Notes: generated by a model from the sequence alone, not told the origin. 64,000 nucleotides of DNA from Triglochin maritima (GCA_963682175.1 OY821787.1:15230501-15294500), one strand, 5' to 3'. Positions 47,099 to 59,073 are shown, counted from the first letter of the stretch. Translations and numbers: made by a program.

Positions 47099-48894
47099 TT
47101 ATGTGTCATTATTAAGGAACAAAATGTTGTCATAATAAAAGTGACACCAAATCAGACTACTCCCTCCAGTCTCATAACATGAAATGTCACGTCAGATGTT
47201 GTTGGCAAGTCCGACGTGGAATGACCTATTTTTAAGACAGATTGAGGTGACTTACTGGGAGTCAAGATGAAAACACACAACCTTTCATTATATGGTCTAT
47301 AAAATCATAGGGTGTAGTATATTCCATTCATAGTTCTTCTTCTCCTGCAATGTGGGATGAGTCATGATAAAGGAATGTGAGTCATGAGAATTGCATCTAT
47401 TCTAGTATTGTATTTTTTTCTTAATTTTTAATAATTATCTCAAATAATTGAAATTTATTGTTTAAGTAATATGAAGTGAGGAGATGAGAATCTTAACTGA
47501 GTGTCAATTTGAAAGTGATAAGTTAAGCCAAATGAATTATTTTCTTCAGTACTCGTCAACTTATTAATACATTCTATGATGAATTATTACGTTCCTAATC
47601 TATCACAGTAAGTATTTTAAGATAAAGAAACAAGTTATGATTATTGAGAAACACAACGTCACAATAAATTCTAATTAAAATGGAATCTCGCAACTGTTAT
47701 TACCACATAATCTGATGTAGTTTGTTTATTTATTCAGAAACGAAACATCGTAAAATATTTACGATAAAAGCACAACTCATGTTGGTTGTTATATATTACC
47801 CAACGTCGAATGTCTTAATATGAAGATACAAGTTTTAGCGGCTTATTACATTGGGAGTCATTACGAAGGAACACAACCTTTTACTTCGTGGTATGAGAAG
47901 AGACTCAACCTTCCATTACTTCAATAAAATCATTGGATGTAGTGTAGACCATTCCTCCCCCAAAAGCCACTTCTTGAAATGACCTCCATCAATGTGCAGG
48001 AAGACCCCACTCTCTCCCACCTTATGCCCACTTGCTTTTGTGCTTTCTTGGCTAAGCACGACCAAGTAGGGACATCATAGGCCCTGGTTCATGGTTCTTT
48101 GCCTACCCCGCTCTGCTAGATACAGTGGCATTCCTTCTGCCTTCTTAATCATATGTTTATTTCTATTTTGGTTGGTCTTAACATTATTTGAGTTAAATTT
48201 TTGTACAGGGTCTTCTGATGTGTCTTCTTTGTGTATGAGGACACATTGAGCGTGTCCCACTTCATTCTCCAATGTTTGGATAATGTGCAACATCACATGT
48301 ATGACCTAGACCGACTTCAGAAGAGGTTGGTATCATTGGAGGAGGAGGTCGCCTGACTATCAACGTCTCGACACCCCCTCCAATCGATGACTTCCTAGAG
48401 CTCCACTGCGGGAACTGTGGGGTTGTTTTCATGCACGAGAGACCGACTAGACACATCTCCACACTCGACCTCACTCGTGCCACCATTGTCCAGTGCACTA
48501 GTGTTGGTGGTCATCTTTAAGAAAGAGTCGGTGAGAGCTCCAACGCACCAACTAGAGGTCATCTTAGAGAAGAAGTCAGTAAGAACTCCGACCTTCTATC
48601 TTGGTGGTTTGCGGATCCTGAAGCACATTCAGACAGCTCCAGCCTACCAAGTTTCTGGTCAGCTGATTCTCATGGAACTTCCAACAGTTCCAGCCTCTGA
48701 AGTTGGTCGTTAGCGAATCTTAGTGTAGATAATGATCAATAGCTGCAAGTGTCGGCCAGGTTGAGAGGATAAAATTTCAGCACGTTGTGTGTGAATATTA
48801 TGCAGACTTGCCTCACAACTCTCTGGTGCAGATTTGGTTTAGTAAATTAACGTAATGGTGCGCATAGAGTTACGCAGAGTTCAAGCATGCCTAG
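47099..48894. mobile_element. CACTA-like sequence, right block
   Basis: Contains GTCACGTCAGATG, GTTGGCAAGTCCGACGTGG and ACCCAACGTCGAATG, like the repeats at 31.1-31.5 kb. A direct repeat (ACACAACCTTT..TAAAATCAT.GG.TGTAGT) lies at 47276 and 47883. The 48000-48720 part has coding-like composition. No ends seen. Confidence 0.45.
48417..48713 (+). pseudogene. Unrecognised 98-codon ORF in CACTA-like block
   Basis: Contains an imperfect internal repeat, IFKKESVRAPT and ILEKKSVRTPT, about 16 codons apart. A nearby frame gives YDLDRLQKRLVSLEEEVA, of coiled-coil type. It may be an eroded exon of a CACTA-borne gene; no family assigned. Confidence 0.25.
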
Positions 48895-50425
48895 TGATTG
48901 AATTAGTTATAATACCACAAGTGCACAGTGTCGATATGTGAAGACATGGCAAATACGGGTTGGACCTTAAGGAGTTGTGAGTGTTGTTGTTCCAACCATA
49001 CTCGAGTGGGAAACGAGAGAAGAATGAGTAGGATATGCTAACTAACTACACTAAACTATGAGTGAATTAACAATTAAACTAAACCCCTTGGAGTGGAGGT
49101 GCAATAGTGAGGTGTGTGTGCATGAGTGAGTCTTCATTTCATTAAGCAGAAGTGTGTAAAGTAGGTGAAATCAACTAGAAACTAGTGTGGAGTCTAATTA
49201 ACATCAACTACATCTACATGAATACAATACTAATATAGTTAGACATGATGTTAAGTTGCACTTTGGGTTACAAGAATGAACTAAATACCTAGTGTGGCAA
49301 TTAGGACATCAATTAACCATCCATACAACGTAATACATTCAAGCATTCTCTACTAATCAAGCATCCATACATAACAAGCCTTCTACCACACAAAGTTAAA
49401 CCATTACAAGGAACAAGATAAACTCTAGATCTAACATGAGACAAGCACCTAGTGTGGCCATTATCCCATCTAATACAAGTTTTATCAAGTTACAAGTACA
49501 GATCTACATTAAGCACATGAAATGGCACAACATAAGAAGAACCCATCATACACTTCACCATCAACTACATTGCCTCACCACAAGTGGGGTGGTTCTACTC
49601 TCTACTTATGTTAACAACTATGGAAAGCAAGAAATCTACATTAAACATGGCAAGAAAAGCAAAGTAGAATATCAACCAAGAAAACACCAAAATACTTGGA
49701 TAGAAAGAAAGCTAATGACAAGAGGAAAAAGATTCTACCAATAGATTAAAGAAAACACTAGTTTACAAGCTCCTTCCACCTCCTTATTCTTGCAGCCCGA
49801 ATGGGTAAAACCTAACATATTCTAATGGTGGAGGTGGAGAAGAAGAGTAAAGGAAGAACAAACATTGCTATTTATAGAAGAAAGAGTGGTATAGATGAAT
49901 TTGTGAGCAATTCGACGACTGTAATTGCCTACTTTGTAGTCTGGTGCACCCAAATAAACAAGGTCAAGCCACGATAGAAATTGGGGGCAAATTAGGCAAA
50001 AATGATCCACCAGTGGTGAATCAAAATCTGCCATTGGCAGATGTTTTGTGCCTGATCGACCTCAATTTCTTCCAGGAGCTTAAGTGTCTTATTTTGCATG
50101 TGGGGTGCACTCCTAGTTGGTTGGTTCGAGCTCATTTGTCTTTAATTGCCCAAATACTCCTCAAGATCTTGGTTTTGAAGGATTTTTGCACACAAAATCT
50201 TTTTCGTGCGTTCAGGTCCCTCTTGCAGATGGGTCCTTATACATGACAATCATGTCCTCTTTTGTTTCATTTGAGTCCTTACTTCTTGCATTTCAGTCAT
50301 TTGCTCTTCCTTTCTCTTCTTTATTACTTAATACTTGAAAATACACAACAAACACCCGAGTAGCACAAAATTTAGGTAAAATTAAGGATATATAACTTGA
50401 ATATGATGCATGATAGAGTAGAAAT
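48895..50425 (-). mobile_element. LTR, subfamily D'
   Basis: + strand starts TGATTGAATTAG (U5 end) and ends about GATAGAGTAG, matching LTR D at 28406 in inverted orientation (for example TATATATCC near the U3 start). Dyads at 50004-50042, TATA at 49868-49876. No internal region attached. Abuts the chromovirus-like LTR. Confidence 0.75.
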
Positions 50426-51089
50426 AAAGAGAGGAGAGTGTGAGATCCTAATCCTAATTATGCCTTAATGTTGTTTTAGGTGGTGATTAGGAGGAGATGG
50501 ATTGGAGGGCTGAGATGGAGTGTGGATGGATGGGGGGTTGAGATGGATTGGAGATGAGATGAGTGGTGGAGATGGAGTGGAGATCGAATGGATGCTGAGG
50601 ATTGAAGGAGTCGTAGATATTTATGGTGAGCTCTCTCTCCCTCTCTCACGACTCTCTCATTCTCTCCCTCACGTTTCTCTCCCTCTCTCAGTGGTGCTCC
50701 GGCGAGGAAGAAGAGGTGATCTCCGGCGAAGCGAGGATAGACACGAGTGGTGGTTGGAGGTGAGTTCGTGTTTTGCCAACTCATTCCTTTGCATTGGTTC
50801 TCTCTCTCTCAACCTTACTCGTGTTTTGTGGTCATGGTGGTTGGAGGTTGACGGAGGTGGAATCGTGAGTGTGGATCGGCGAGGAGGTGTGCATAGTGGT
50901 TTAGTCGCGAGGATCGTTGACAGATCGTGAATTAGGGAGGCGTGCTCGTGGAGGCGTCGTCATGGTTCTTCAAAGGTTTCTTCAAACATTCCGGTATTTC
51001 AACTCACTCACTTGTGTAGTGTGAGTATTTGGAAGTCGACGGTAGGCCTTTCGGCTCGTCGCAAGTAAACGTGCAGCAGATTTTACTGC

Positions 51090-51780
51090 CTAATCGGTCG
51101 ACCGGTTGGTACAAACGGTCGACCGTTCGTATTGAGATTTCGGGTTCTGCCACACATCGGTCAAACGATGCCCTTTGGGCGGTCGACCGATCGTGCATAG
51201 GAGGCAAACCTGGATGGTTTCGGTCGAACGGGGCCCCATTGCCGTTCGACCGTGTGCACTGTCATAGGTCGGTTGAAGGCGTTGACCATCTAAACGATCG
51301 ACCGCCGTATGACTTCGTCCGACCGTGACTTAAGTTGGCATAGTGGTTGGTTCGACTGAAGGTGGTTTTGGTCGACCAGACTTGATGAGGAGCGTGGGGG
51401 AATGCTCTGGACGAATTCGGTTGACCGATAGCGCTCGGGCGTTCGACCGGATTTGTGGTCAGAGTTGGGGGAATTCCCTGGTGGAATTCGGTCGACCGAG
51501 AGTGCTCGGGGGTTCGACCGGATTCGTTGTGGTGATTGTGGTATTTGTCCCTGGTGACTTTTGGTCGAACGGGGCCCCTTTGTCGTTCGACCGATTGGTC
51601 GTTTTGTTCGTTGAACCTGGGAGTTGACCATCTAAACGGTCGACCGTCCCTTGATTTGGGTTCGATCGAATGAGTGCAATTGGTGGGAATCAGTCGACCG
51701 AAGGAGTGTCGGTCGAGGCGATTGCTCTGTGTTTTCGTGATTCAGTCGACCGGGACGTTTGGTTCGGTCGACCATTTGTG
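51090..51780 (+). repeat. Cluster of GGTCGACC-type palindromes in the chromovirus-like LTR
   Basis: About 15 copies or variants (CGGTCGACCG, CGTTCGACCG, TGGTCGAACG). Two larger dyads pair GGTCGAACGGGGCCCC with a facing GTTCGACC (51220-51252 and 51562-51592). Same core as in the copia LTR at 1946-2445. Confidence 0.85.
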
Positions 51781-51889
51781 TCCAGTTTTGCACTATGGAG
51801 GTGTGGTTGTTGTGGTCGTCCATGTGGGGTGAGTTGTGGTGCTGATGTTCTTCCGACGAGTGTGCTAGGTTGCACGAGAGTTGCGGTGC

Positions 51890-52362
51890 TTGGGTGAAAG
51901 AGCCCTGGATCCCCGTAACGGTGTGAGAACTTGGGTTGGCTGAAAAAGGCCTGAGGCCCAGCTTAGAATTTGTGGCGTTGCGGTGGTTGGGTGAAAGAGC
52001 CCTGGAGCCCCGTAACTGTGTGAGAGTTGCGGTTGGTTGAAAAAGACCTGGAGCCCAGCTAGTCTGTGCGGGGTTGGTTGAAAAAGATCTGGAGCTCCGT
52101 AGTGCGGTCAGGTTGGCTGAAAAAGGCCTGGAGCCTGATCAGGTACCGCGTGTTAAGGGTTGGTTGAAAAAGACCTGGAGCCCTTGGACGTTCGGGTTGG
52201 TTGAAAAAGACCTGGAGCCCTTGGTCGGGTCTTGATAGCTGCGGTTGGCTGAAAAAGGCCTGGAGCCCAGCTTGGCAACGAGTGTGTGTTGCGGTGGTTG
52301 GGTGAAAAAGCCCTGGAGCCCCGTGACGGTGGTGTGTGTTGTGGTTGGGTGAAAGTGCCCTG
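51890..52362 (+). repeat. Interspersed minisatellite, 26-bp core, 11 copies
   Basis: Core GGTTGGTTGAAAAAGACCTG followed by GAGCCC, at about 51890, 51936, 51981, 52032, 52072, 52109, 52157, 52196, 52243, 52286 and 52336. Spacers of 10-25 bp differ. Copies alternate between TTGGTTGAAAAAGACC, TTGGCTGAAAAAGGCC and TTGGGTGAAAGAGCCC types. Confidence 0.85.
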
Positions 52363-52758
52363 GAGCCCAGCCTATTTGAGATGCTTTTCTTGTTAGTAGA
52401 ACTGCATGCTAGGGTGCTTTCATTTCCTGCATTATAGAGTTTGGCATACGGGGTTTCCTTATGGAAACTCAGGCATTGTTGCATGTTTACTTTCAGGTCG
52501 TGATCGGCGAAGGGGGGTGGTGACCGAGGAGAGGAGCACCGCTACCGGATCTAGCTTTCTCTTAGTTGAGGTCGGGTGATTATTGTATCCGTTGTATAGT
52601 CTTTTGATGTAATCACAACTTTTGAAATACTCTGATGTTCATATATGTATATATTATATATGTTGGTGCACCTGTTTCTCGTAATTTCGTAATATCCTCT
52701 GTTGATTGTGAGTTATAAAAAAATTTAAATTTTTCTGCTGTTAGAGGATGTTACAACT

Positions 52759-52770
52759 TGGTATCAGAGC
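52759..52770 (+). promoter_or_regulatory. Primer binding site, initiator tRNA-Met
   Basis: TGGTATCAGAGC, perfect 12-base match to the usual plant retroelement site. Confidence 0.95.
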
Positions 52771-52876
52771 GGTCGGTTCCAGTGTCCTTATCTAAGGAAG
52801 TCACCCTTAGAGTTTTAGAGTTTGCATTAGTTCATGCATTCATGGTTTTGACGTGTGCTGTTTTCTTTGTGTATAG

Positions 52877-53625
52877 ATGCCTCCGAGACGTGTGAGACCT
52901 CCCCCACGGGACCGTAGCACCAGCGGTGAGACTGGGGGCACAGGAGCGGCGGATGCTCTATGACACGGTAGGGCGACTGGGTGCGATGTTGGATCGCCAG
53001 TCAGGCAGAGGAGAGCCAGCAGCGGCAGGAGCGATGCTCGACCGCTTTATGAGACAGCACCCGCCTACCATCGATGGTAGAGGAGAGTCTGAGGCTGTGG
53101 AGGACTGGGTCCTGAAGATTCAGGAGATCCTTTAGGCGATTGAGTTCCCGCGTGAGAGGCAGGTAGGCTTGGCAGCGTATGTGTTGGGCGGAGACGCGTC
53201 CAACTGGTGGAGGACCACATCTGTGGTGGTGTTTGAGGGCAGGACGGATATCAGCTGGGAGGAATTCCTGCGGGAATTTCCCAAAGCATGTTAGAGATGG
53301 GAGGAGGGAGGAGTTCATGACCCTCGAGTAGGGGGAGGCGACCCTGACTGAGTATACCTGGAGGTTCAACGTGCTGGAGCGTTACTGTCCGGAGATCTCT
53401 GTGACGCCGCTGTAGAGGGCGAGGAAGTTTATACGGGGGCTGAGGAAGCACCTCCGTACTCAGGTGACATACAGTATGCCACAGACGTTGGACGATGTCA
53501 TGAGGTTTGCGACGATCATTGATCAGGATTACCGGCAGAATTATGCTGAGGCCAGCAGAGCACCGGGAAGGTCAGTGGACGTCCGGGTGCTCTGCTAGCA
53601 GGGAACCCGGGCAAGAGGCCCCAGA
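52877..53625 (+). pseudogene. Chromovirus-like Gag N-terminal part
   Basis: ATG at 52877 (MPPRRVRPPPRDR). Frameshifts follow, but successive frames give MRQHPPTIDGRGESEAVEDW, IEFPRERQVGLAAYVLGGDA and NWWRTT (Retrotrans_gag core), then LTEYTWRFNVLERYCPE, RKFIRGLRKHLR and MRFATIIDQDYRQ. Cut at about 53625, where reverse copia begins. The zinc knuckle and pol are missing. Confidence 0.8.
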
Positions 53626-54620
53626 TTGGCAGAACCTTGCGCAATAGCAGCAACACTCACACCATTTCCGACATTCAAGATCATCTCATTCTTCACGAGT
53701 TCCTTCCTATCCTTTAGTAGCTGCACATTAGAAATTATGTGAGCACAAGATCCGTTATCAATTACCCAATCATGGACAAAGGTGGCTAAATTTATCTCAA
53801 TAACAAATATACCTTTGGCCTTTTTGGGCACTTATGCTCAATCACTACATGGTCAAGGTCTTCCTTGTACTTGGGGCAATTTGGCCGGATGTGTCCCTTT
53901 TCACCGCAGTGAAAGCACTCCGTATTCGGAGTCGGATATTTTGAAGAATTCCCCCTCGAGGCACTCCAATGAGTACCTCCTACTCCCTTGCTCTTGATTG
54001 ACATCTTTTGGTGAATTTGCCTTTAGCTTTGGTGATCTTCTTGCTCCTCTCATGGATGGCTAGGACGTGCTTGTCCCGACCTTTGCCCATGTCAACTTCA
54101 GCCATTTTGAGAGCATTGTGAAGTTCCTCAAGACTCACCCCTTTCTCACACACATGGTAGTGCATAATGAAGTCCTTGTAGGACGGGGATAGAGAGCCAA
54201 GAATCAAATCTTCTGTAATGTCATCAGGCATCGGGGAAGAGCTTTGACAACATCTCAAGGTATCCTTGCATCATGAGAAAATCCATGGATACCGATGTAT
54301 CCCTCCTCCATGTGGCTCCTTGTGAGTGCGATGGTGGTCTTATAACGCTCTTTTCTAACACTATCCATGAACATCTTTATTAAAGCTTCCATGGTCGTCT
54401 TGAGTTTTGAATCCAAGTATTTTGCCTGAAGCGAGTCACCCATGGAGGCCAACATTAGACCGTGAACTTGGTTCTCTTGGTCTTCCCACTTGACTTTTGC
54501 CTTTTTCTCGCTATCGGTTGCATTCGCATTTAATTTTGGATTTCACCATCCAAAATATGATATAGTTTCTCAAATTTCAACACGATATTGAGCATGAGTT
54601 GCTGGCTTATGAAGTTTGAG
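53626..54620 (-). pseudogene. Copia Gag and protease start
   Basis: Reverse strand, several frames: MLASMGDSLQAKYLD, ILGSLSPSYKDFIMHYHV, EELHNALKMAEVDM, CFHCGEKGHIRPNCPKY (intact CX2CX4HX4C knuckle, 53920-53877), then WVIDNGSCAHI (protease active site, Asn for Thr/Ser) and MILNVGNGVSVAAIAQG. The protease is cut at 53626 by the chromovirus-like piece. Gag packages RNA through the knuckle. At least three frameshifts. Confidence 0.8.
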
Positions 54621-56126
54621 CAATCATTTGCCAAAGGATGTTTTTTAATCATAGATCACACAATAGGTTGAATATTCGACATTTCTATAAAATAAATTAT
54701 ATGGGATTAAAGGTCAGTTTTATGTTTGAAAATCAATACATAAAATAAAAATTGACCATAAATGCAGCAATTCAAGATCCTATCAGTTATAATATAAACT
54801 ACTTAAGGGCTTTCAGATATATTATAAAATCAAGGTAAGAAAACATTTCCTAATCATAACCATTTCGATTTTTTTTAACATTTGCATTTTAAAACTCTTA
54901 TGACTCTTGTCGTTTTAATTAAGAGGGAATTTGACCAATCCTCGTAAGAAAAATCCTTTTTCCCAAAACCGAGCTAGGGCTCCGGGTCTTGTTAAGAAAA
55001 CTCATTTCATTTGATACGAGATACGTTTATCCATTGTATTCACAAATAAATGCACTTGGTGTTCACTAAGGGTGAATCACACCTTGTACATCTACTTATG
55101 GCACAACAATAGACAACCTTATATCTCCCACGATTCCCAAAGATGGAAGGAGTTATCTCCCGCTAAGAGCGAGCAGAATATCCCTCGATCGATGGCTGCT
55201 AATGGATGAAATAAGAAAGAAAAATACTCTTAATTTTTTGGTTGGACAAATAAAAACATTTACATGTGATTTTAGAATTTAGGTGATCATACATATTTAT
55301 CATCTATACACATCCTAACATTCATACAATCGCATACATGTCAAGCACACAAACATAAATATATCCATTCACACACACATTAGTGTGAGTTTTTATGTTC
55401 CTGTGTCCTTGACTCTTGCGCCTTCTCCGCGACTTCCTCTTGCACCATGGATGTTGATATTGCTAAAATATAAACATGCATCTCACAATTTCGAAATTTG
55501 TCTACTGCAAGTCTTATGTAAAAACTCTCTCATATGCATGCATATACATAGAAATAGAAATTTGGCTTTTACATGTACATAAGCCCCTATGATTGAATAA
55601 TAATAATATACACATTCATTCATTCACACATGACTTCATCGGAACATACAAACTCACGTATCCCTGCATAAGAGAACTCGATCAACGCATGTACATATAC
55701 TATAAATTACTTGATTTAGTTTATCATGCATCTCTAAATCAAATAATTCTAAAATCATTTGAAATAACTTAAAATGATTTTCTGCATCCACAGTTCAAAA
55801 TACAAAATATTTGAACCGTTGTTTATCCAATTTCCAATTTTTTTTAGAAAAGATAAACATATGTCTTTTTCGTTTTGTCGATTCCTTATAAAATAATCAT
55901 TTAATTAAAAACAAAAAATTTATATATTATACATAAGTCTAAATTTTAATTCTAACATTCACATGACGTGTTTCAAAATATTTAAAACTATCAAAAGAAT
56001 CAATTAGAATTAAATCAACAAAACTATCGGAAAACTCGAAAAAGACATAGAACATGAATTGTTTCGATTATAGATGGTAAAATAAAGTTAATTATATAGT
56101 CTAATCATTGAAAATATGAACTAAAT
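54621..56126 (-). other. 5' leader of the copia element
   Basis: AT-rich, 1.5 kb, no ORF of note in the reverse direction. Unusually long for a copia leader; it may hold an intron or a degenerate insertion, but no ends are visible. Confidence 0.5.
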
Positions 56127-56138
56127 GCTCAGATAGCA
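56127..56138 (-). promoter_or_regulatory. Primer binding site, degenerate tRNA-Met
   Basis: Reverse strand TGCTATCTGAGC, 10 of 12 bases of TGGTATCAGAGC, one base from the LTR end. Confidence 0.65.
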
Positions 56139-56139
56139 T

Positions 56140-56902
56140 TGTTGTATTTCGTGTCCCTATGTATGTGTATATTTAAAAAAATTTAATACAAACATACAAG
56201 ATCGATTTCATATTTAAATTGATTTTTTGTCCATGTATATGTTTATTCTAATATCATGAATTCCTACACATATTAAAATAAACGAAAAAGAGAGGATGAT
56301 ATCCAAAGGTTATCTAAAACCTTTCAGAAGATCCGGTGCTCCGATGCTTGTCGAATCACCCGCCGATTCGCATCCAAGTGTTCACCAAACTCTAAACAAG
56401 ATTAGAGAGAAATGAGCTAGCCAATCAATCTCTAATTAAGCTTAGAATCAAGCTAATAACCCATCTTTAAGCTCCTGAGATTTCTATCTCCAAAACATAA
56501 AACTATTAAGAGATTTTTGTCGTGATTAAGGAAGGGATTAGAGAGACAGAATTATATTGTATTTAAAAAAACAAGTAGGATGAGGGGTCCTTTTATAGGC
56601 TCCCAAAACATCCATATCAAGAAATATTCCTTAATCATGATCTCTTGCTTTTTCTCTCCTAAAATTATTCCCAAATTGCCACATAAGCATCCTAAAAAAC
56701 GTTTGATCAAATCTACATAAACATCCTATGAACTCAAAATCAAGCTTCTTGTTTCCCAGTTTTGTGGTGTGACCTATAAGAGGATCTAAGCCAAATTGAC
56801 AGCGATATTAAACACTTAATATCTCAAACCATAAGCGGTATCTAGCTACACATTATAGTTACCCAATTAGCATAGATGTCTTTGTTCCACTCAAACTAAA
56901 CA
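56140..56902 (-). mobile_element. Copia 5' LTR related to the 9.2-9.9 kb LTR
   Basis: + strand starts TGTTGTATTTC. The U5 part resembles 9620-9720. TATAAAAG on the reverse strand at 56597-56590. The U3 start is uncertain: TGAGTGG at 56902 would match the start at 9183 and give a similar length, but similarity near it is weak. Confidence 0.6.
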
Positions 56903-57164
56903 TGATCCATTTAGTGATGTCAGTGCACCACTTGTGTCCGTCTCTTGCCTCATGACATTAAGAATATATACAAAGTAGAAATGTGTCACCTTTGTATTAT
57001 ATTCATTTCTTGATCTCTTTAAGCTAATTATAACTATGTAACTTAACTTAAGCTACATTGTGCACATTATAATTTTGCTTTTATCAAGGGACCCACTAAT
57101 ATCATCACTCAATTAAGAGGGCAATGATAATCATTTGACGAGCTATCTTTTACAGCAAAGGTCA
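56903..57164. other. Non-coding AT-rich sequence
   Basis: Between the probable LTR start and the module X copy. Nothing recognised. Confidence 0.4.
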
Positions 57165-57657
57165 TGTTCAACCAACTATCGCCTTTATCACTATACTCAT
57201 TGATAGCTTTTGACAATAATCAAATCAAGAAATTCTTGAGTGAAAAGATATAAGTCTCGTATCTTAGGACACAAGCCACAGTAAAACATTAATGACACGA
57301 AACACAATTCCATAATGTTTTTTAATTGTTAGGTCTATTCAATATATAAATGTAACAATTTTCCTCTTTCATATATTCGTTTCGTCAATTATTTGTAGAG
57401 CTACAACAATTGATGACCTACACGACAATCTTATCTCGGTAATTAATGTTCAATGTTAATTACCATGATTGTTAATAACTTTTGATTTATGTAAACCATT
57501 ATATTTTAGAGCTCTACGGTTAAGGACCAAGTGCCTCTTCCTTAGCACTTCCAAAATATGAATGACATAATCAAGGAACAAAATGTTTGCACATCCAATT
57601 CATAATAATTGACATATAAAAGTAAAACATTCAGAACTCATTCCTTTCACTTGGTTT
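57165..57657 (-). repeat. Diverged, inverted copy of array module X
   Basis: The reverse strand aligns to the array from GAAAGGAATGTGTTC through AGGAAGAGGCACTTGG, ACCGAGATAAGATTGTC, CCTAAGATA.GAGAC, AAAGCTATCAAT.AGTATA.TGATAAAG and TAGTTGGTT..ACATGAC to GATTATCATTGC. It stops where the gag-derived module would go on. By eye roughly three quarters of bases match. Confidence 0.8.
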
Positions 57658-58987
57658 GTGAGGAGAACCCCCTTAGTTGTTCAGAAATGGATGCCTGAAA
57701 TGGTCATGGAGAGAAGTGAAATTTCATCCATTCCGATATGTATAGTGTTGTCAGAGCTAGACCTTCGGTTTTGGTCACCAGAGATTTTGAGCACAAATGC
57801 TAGTGTTCTTGGAAAGCCATTATGCATGGATGATAATACGGCTTCGGGAAGGAGGCTATCCTATGCAAGAGACGTGGAGGTTGAAGGAACATTTGAGTAT
57901 CCTGATTTCATGGTGATTCAAATTGAAGGGGGTGCTTCGACGAAGGTGGAAATCGAGTATGAGTGGAAATCGGGGTATTGCGAGACATGCTTGGAGTTCG
58001 GGCACAAGCTGGCCCCACTCCCCATGAAGGAAAAGGGAGAAGGATAAGAAGAAGGATATAGTGGCTGGGAAAGTGACAGAAAAACCTACACCAAAGACCC
58101 ACGAATGGGCGCAAGTAGGCCGAAAGGGAGTGCCAAAGAAGAATGACAAAGGGAAGGGAGTCAGTATGTTGGAGACAAGGGATGGAGGATGCCCAGGAAA
58201 GTGGTGCAAGAGCAAGGTGAGGTTGTGGAGAATCAAGAGGATGAAGTGGAAGAGCAAGGGAAGGCTATAATGGAAGTGGAGATCATAACGGAGGTTGAGG
58301 CTCAAACGGAAACGGGGAGCCTTGGAACGAAGTTGGTGAGGGCTGAGCCAACGGAAAAGCAAGAAGGTTTGTTAGAAGAAGAACCAATCCCAACTGAGCT
58401 TGCTAGTGGAGCCACATGGGATTGTTTGAATGAACCAACCATAGAGGAGTTTCCTCCTTTGGGGGGGACAAAGGCTTTTGCACAAAAGGTGCTAGCAGGA
58501 GCTATTGTGACCAATAGAGGGGAGCTAACAAAAAGTGGACCGCAACTTGGAGTGGAGCACAAACAAGTTGTTGCTGGGGAGGGTCCTAAAGGGGTGTCTT
58601 TTCTCCATGCGAGGGAAATTTGGTTGAAGAATTGCAAGGTGGGAACAAAGGAGTGGTTACAAGGCCAGCACTTGAAGTGCAAGGGGGATAAGAAGTGAGG
58701 AGTGTATGAGTGCACCTCCGATCCAGCCATCGACGCCAGAGGGGAATATCATTACTAAATCGAGAGATATGAGGGATAAGACAAGCATAAGGGGCTTGGG
58801 GAGGTTCGAGGCTCTTGCTGACCTTGATGGAAGAGGGGATTATGAAGAAATTGAAACCGAGGAAGTGGATGTAGGAAGCACAATTGAAGCTCCCTTTCAG
58901 CGTGTAGGTGGGAAGAAGAGGAATGGCAGAAAGGCTTTGTCCCCACCACCTCTGGTGGATCTTGAAGTACTTTCTCCACAACCCTAG
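57658..58987 (+). pseudogene. LINE (L1-like) ORF1
   Basis: 57658-58047 encodes PLVVQKWMPEMVMERSEISS, IPICIVLSELDLRFW, GKPLCMDDNTASGRRLSYAR and a knuckle CETCLEFGH whose last Cys is missing. This is the plant L1 ORF1 layout (RNA-binding domain, then CCHC). Frameshifts follow; the rest is Lys/Glu-rich (58189-58698) and 58706-58987. Left end abuts module X. Confidence 0.8.
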
Positions 58988-59073
58988 GCATTCCGTGCTA
59001 TTCGAGAGAAGGCGCTGGAAGAACAAAAAGCGAACCGAGGCGGTAACGGACGAAAGTCCCATATTGCAAAATC

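Larger units (their letters stand above)
50439..52755 (+). mobile_element. Chromovirus-like gypsy 5' LTR, 2.3 kb
   Basis: Starts TGTGAGATCC and ends GGATGTTACA, near inverted repeats typical of chromovirus LTRs, three bases before a tRNA-Met type primer site. Contains the palindrome cluster at 51090-51780 and the minisatellite at 51890-52362. Long for the group. Antisense and sense ORFs inside (for example 50520-50930) follow its composition and are not supported. Confidence 0.85.

Noticed and set aside
50476..50930. 136-codon forward and 102-codon reverse ORFs near the start of the chromovirus-like LTR
   Set aside because: Both come from GAGAGA- and GGTGGA-rich sequence in U3; no homology or conserved start.
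51029..51897. Overlapping ORFs rich in VDR/FDR or RST motifs
   Set aside because: The peptides are translations of the GGTCGACC palindromes, not protein repeats.
52059..52484. 141-codon reverse ORF with FFNQP and FFSQP repeats
   Set aside because: It is the antisense reading of the minisatellite; the peptide repeat follows from the DNA repeat.
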